From the NCBI RefSeq assembly GCF_001815355.1, contig NZ_KV820351.1:1-50461 (forward strand): 50,461 nucleotides of DNA. Reading direction: 5' to 3'. The stretch is from Haemophilus sp. HMSC068C11. GTDB taxonomy: Bacteria > Pseudomonadota > Gammaproteobacteria > Enterobacterales > Pasteurellaceae. Positions 48,009-50,461 of this stretch are shown piece after piece. The notes under the pieces were generated by a model, which worked only from the letters and a program-made list of their open reading frames with translations, was not told the DNA's origin and ran no database searches. The translations under genes were made by a program, and so were the position numbers. Positions within the stretch are counted from its first letter, which is position 1. Every line of letters starts with the position of its first letter.

Positions 48009-48066
48009 AAAGTGCAGTCAATTTTTAAGAGGTTTTAAAACCCTTTGGAAATTGACCGCACTTTAT
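48009..48066 (+). terminator. purT terminator with one degenerate uptake signal
   Basis: AAAGTGCAGTCAATTT (48009-48024) pairs with AAATTGACCGCACTTT (48049-48064) with a single mismatch; inside is a second small palindrome, GGTTTTAAAACC. The left arm has AAGTGCAGT, one base off the uptake core; the right arm is intact. No long U-run follows. Confidence 0.6.
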
Positions 48067-48185
48067 ATCTAGATATTTTAAATTATATACCTTTTAGGTA
48101 GCTAAAAATTTAAAAGCCAATAAAAACCTAACGTCAGAAAACTTAATCTTTTGGATATATTACTGAAATACCTATCCATTAAAAT

Positions 48186-48374
48186 TCAATGATCTATTTT
48201 TTCCCTACCTAAGATTCCTAATATAACAATAAAAAGTATATATAAATAAAATTTTTTTATAAAAGAGAAGAAATCCTGTACTCCTCCATATTCTATATAT
48301 TCAAATAAATAAAAAATTGATGTAGCTAAAAAAGAAACTATAGCTACTTTTATTAGTGTAATAATAAATTTCAT
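48186..48374 (-). CDS. Candidate CdiI-type immunity protein, small membrane protein
   Basis: A 62-residue hydrophobic protein with two membrane segments (about 3-26 and 41-56) joined by a short acidic/aromatic loop. It begins by TAATG overlap with the stop of the CdiA-like gene, with a strong AAAGGAG site inside the end of that gene, so it is translated with it. A small gene directly after a VENN-containing CdiA is where the cognate immunity protein is expected. A membrane-resident immunity protein would fit a toxin acting on or through the inner membrane. I recognise no named family. The surrounding DNA is very AT-rich. Confidence 0.55.
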   Translation of the reverse strand: MKFIITLIKVAIVSFLATSIFYLFEYIEYGGVQDFFSFIKKFYLYILFIVILGILGREKIDH

Positions 48375-50461
48375 TATTCTCCTTTAGAAGGCTTATCTCT
48401 ATTTATGCTTTCTTTATTATAATCAACAGCATTATTAACTGATGAAGATATAAATTTAGTCATTGTATCACTCAAACCAAATTTTTTACCTAACCCCTCA
48501 ATGCTCATTGATATGCTATTAGATTTACCAGAATCATAAAAAGCATCGTTAGCACCTTTACCATCTTTAGCAATCCCTTTCAATGTATCAAGTCCTAAAG
48601 ATTGCAATGGGTTTGCCGTATAAAAAGCGGAATCATAAGCTGCATTTACACCAACATTATATACAGAGCCCAAAACATCTGCTGGATTAGATAAACTTTT
48701 CGAGCCATCCATATAATAAAACGATTCACCTGCGACCCCTGCACCAGTACTGACACCAAGTGCTGTCTTATATGGTTTAGGCATTGAAGCTATAGCTTTC
48801 CCAGTATCAACAACCAACTCAGCTGGTCGATAAGAATAATAAATCCCTTGACTCACTAATTCCCGAGTTCCTTCAATACCTTCTCGTGCCGCTATTTTAG
48901 CTGTATTAACTCCTTTCGCAATAGCATCCGCATACGCAAGCTGTCCGTTGATATAGGCATTTGCTGCTTTTGTTAAAGTGGTATTGTAGGCTTTAATTCC
49001 CTTATCAACTAAATTAACATATCTTATCTGACCATCAATGTAAGCTTTTGTTGCCGCATCTTTGCCAAGACGTAACACTTGCCCCCCTTTATTAGCTAGA
49101 GTAATAGCCTCACCTCCAACTGTTGCGGCGGCTTTCTCCATGAGGGCAACACTTCTTACAACAGCAGTTCCACTACCTAAAGCAAACATAGAGCCTGCCT
49201 CCAACCCATCCTTAACTGAATAAGCTATTTTCCCATTCGCTGAATTTTTATAATTCTCAGAAGCATCAAGTTCGTTCTTGACAGTATAATACATATCTTC
49301 ATCACGAGAATGTTTTTCAGAACGCCATCCTAGCCAGTTCTTACTCTCTTCTGGCAAAGTATTCACTGCTTGCGATCTTTGCGCATCCGTACCAGCAAAA
49401 GGGAAATGACCATAATCTCGTTTTGGTACAGGATCGTTTATTAAATATTCTGATTCAAAACGATTTTGAGCATTAACCAGTGATGTTGGTGATGCCAATT
49501 TATAACCAGATGCGGTATTCCCCGTAACAGTTTCTATATAATAACGATCTACATAGCTTAAAAATGCCTCTCTTTCCTTGCTATTTAAGGAATTTGGATC
49601 TTTTCTAAATTTATCCAAGAGAATGTCACTACGCTGATCTGATTCAATTAAATCTCTAAACTCCAATTTTTCTTTGTTTGTTAATTTTTCTCCACGATGA
49701 TATTTTGTTTTTAAGGCATTTAATCTCGCTCTTGATGCATCACTCAAGAAATTATTCTCCACGGCATTCTTAGCTGTAGTTAGTCCTACACCAATTCCTT
49801 GGCTACTATTTGCTGCCGCTCCACCCACTAAAGCACCGGCGGCTTGACTAACAGAAGATACGACCTCTTTCTCCCCTCGATTAAGTTGGTTCGGCTTTTT
49901 ACCATAAAGCTCTTTTGCAATTACATCAGCCATCACCTCACCCGCTAAAGCACCACCAGCTCCCGCTGCTGCATTTTGATTTGCGGAGTAAGCTTCCACC
50001 GCGCCCCAAACTGCATGGGCAACCTTATTAGCCATAGGGCTACCCTCAGTGGCTAGCTTAATTTGATGATTTATTTCTGGCGAAATTGCGGAGGTAGCAA
50101 TACCCGCTGCTGGCAAACCACCCAATGCTGCAGAAATAGCATTCATGGCACCATCAATTTTTCGCTTATATTCTCCTCCAGTTTGCCACTTGTCCGCTTC
50201 ATTATTAGCCGTTATCAGATTTTGGTTAGCCGTATTTAGTGCGGCTTCATTTTCTTTGCTTGGGTTAGCTTTATACGCACGGTCAGCCGCTTCTTGAGCA
50301 GCTTGTGCTTCACGTTGTTTGGCTACAGCTTCTTCACCTAATTTATTTGCAATTGCATTCCCAGCAGCACTCGCAGTTTGAACAAATCCTTTTGTTGCAT
50401 CCACCTGTATATTAAGTTCTTTTTGTAAAGCATTCTTATCAAAACGATTTTCTAATTTACC
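48374..50461 (-). CDS. CdiA/filamentous haemagglutinin-type exoprotein, C-terminal part (5' end beyond window)
   Basis: The last 695 residues of a much larger secreted protein; the frame stays open to the window edge, beginning GKLENRFDKNALQKELN, a segment typical of CdiA pre-toxin regions. The Ala/Gly-rich pre-toxin domain occupies visible residues about 20-230 and ends in VENN (234-237; DNA 49751-49762). The 458 residues after VENN are the variable C-terminal region: first a charged helical part (about 240-310), then a repeat-containing section with two copies of an A-Y-I-x-G-Q-x-x-Y pattern (about 471-515), then a Gly/Ser/Asn-rich tail. I recognise no nuclease or other enzyme motif. In this family the exoprotein is exported by CdiB and delivers its C-terminus into neighbouring cells. 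Confidence 0.8.
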   Translation of the reverse strand, partial: GKLENRFDKNALQKELNIQVDATKGFVQTASAAGNAIANKLGEEAVAKQREAQAAQEAADRAYKANPSKENEAALNTANQNLITANNEADKWQTGGEYKRKIDGAMNAISAALGGLPAAGIATSAISPEINHQIKLATEGSPMANKVAHAVWGAVEAYSANQNAAAGAGGALAGEVMADVIAKELYGKKPNQLNRGEKEVVSSVSQAAGALVGGAAANSSQGIGVGLTTAKNAVENNFLSDASRARLNALKTKYHRGEKLTNKEKLEFRDLIESDQRSDILLDKFRKDPNSLNSKEREAFLSYVDRYYIETVTGNTASGYKLASPTSLVNAQNRFESEYLINDPVPKRDYGHFPFAGTDAQRSQAVNTLPEESKNWLGWRSEKHSRDEDMYYTVKNELDASENYKNSANGKIAYSVKDGLEAGSMFALGSGTAVVRSVALMEKAAATVGGEAITLANKGGQVLRLGKDAATKAYIDGQIRYVNLVDKGIKAYNTTLTKAANAYINGQLAYADAIAKGVNTAKIAAREGIEGTRELVSQGIYYSYRPAELVVDTGKAIASMPKPYKTALGVSTGAGVAGESFYYMDGSKSLSNPADVLGSVYNVGVNAAYDSAFYTANPLQSLGLDTLKGIAKDGKGANDAFYDSGKSNSISMSIEGLGKKFGLSDTMTKFISSSVNNAVDYNKESINRDKPSKGE

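Overview
The window is a chromosomal segment of a Pasteurellaceae bacterium, most likely a Haemophilus of the H. parainfluenzae/H. influenzae group. The evidence is its AT-rich composition, the many copies of the 9-bp DNA uptake signal AAGTGCGGT (or its complement ACCGCACTT) both inside genes and as inverted pairs at gene ends, and protein sequences and gene neighbourhoods typical of Haemophilus (rpiA-serA, lon-hemW, yibN-secB-gpsA-cysE-aroE-like, ansB-dcuA). The species is an inference.

Layout. 1-907: the start of tuf (EF-Tu) preceded by four tRNA genes (Thr-Gly-Tyr-Thr as read on +), all on the minus strand behind a strong promoter; this is the arrangement known upstream of tufB in enteric bacteria. 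1071-2006: coaA. 2046-5442: a heterodimeric CydDC-like ABC exporter with a terminator-like hairpin in its leader. 5696-8122: gyrB. 8296-9752: lemA and a DUF3137 membrane protein. 10157-16408: a complete hydrogenase-2 structural operon, hybOABCDE, behind a promoter with two perfect FNR boxes; a nested inverted-repeat element lies between hybD and hybE and supplies the hybD stop codon. 16519-22156 (minus): rpiA-serA, hemW and lon, the last with a textbook sigma-32 promoter. 22391-28286: a VirK/YbjX protein, a YfcC transporter, a DUF3108 protein, dcuA and ansB. Hydrogenase-2, DcuA and periplasmic asparaginase together describe anaerobic fumarate respiration: H2 is oxidised to quinol, asparagine is cut to aspartate, and aspartate or fumarate is exchanged for succinate.

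28536-37066: yibN-secB-gpsA-cysE-SDH-like on the plus strand, udp and a YjgR-type ATPase on minus, then MOSC protein-ychJ-yihY-dtd. 37255-44447: tamA-tamB-ppx, an outer-membrane assembly module followed by exopolyphosphatase. 44470-47976: a small PRD-like protein, yqaB-yqaA and luxS-purT. The 256-bp gap before luxS carries, on the opposite strand, a sigma-E-like promoter and an intrinsic terminator about 76 nt apart. This is the position of MicA in enteric bacteria and is the best candidate here for an undescribed regulatory RNA.

48186-50461: the 3' end of a large CdiA/filamentous-haemagglutinin-type exoprotein gene with a VENN motif. It is translationally coupled to a 62-residue hydrophobic protein that is a candidate immunity protein. 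This end of the window is AT-rich, has no uptake signal sequence, and looks like a variable contact-dependent-inhibition toxin/immunity module.
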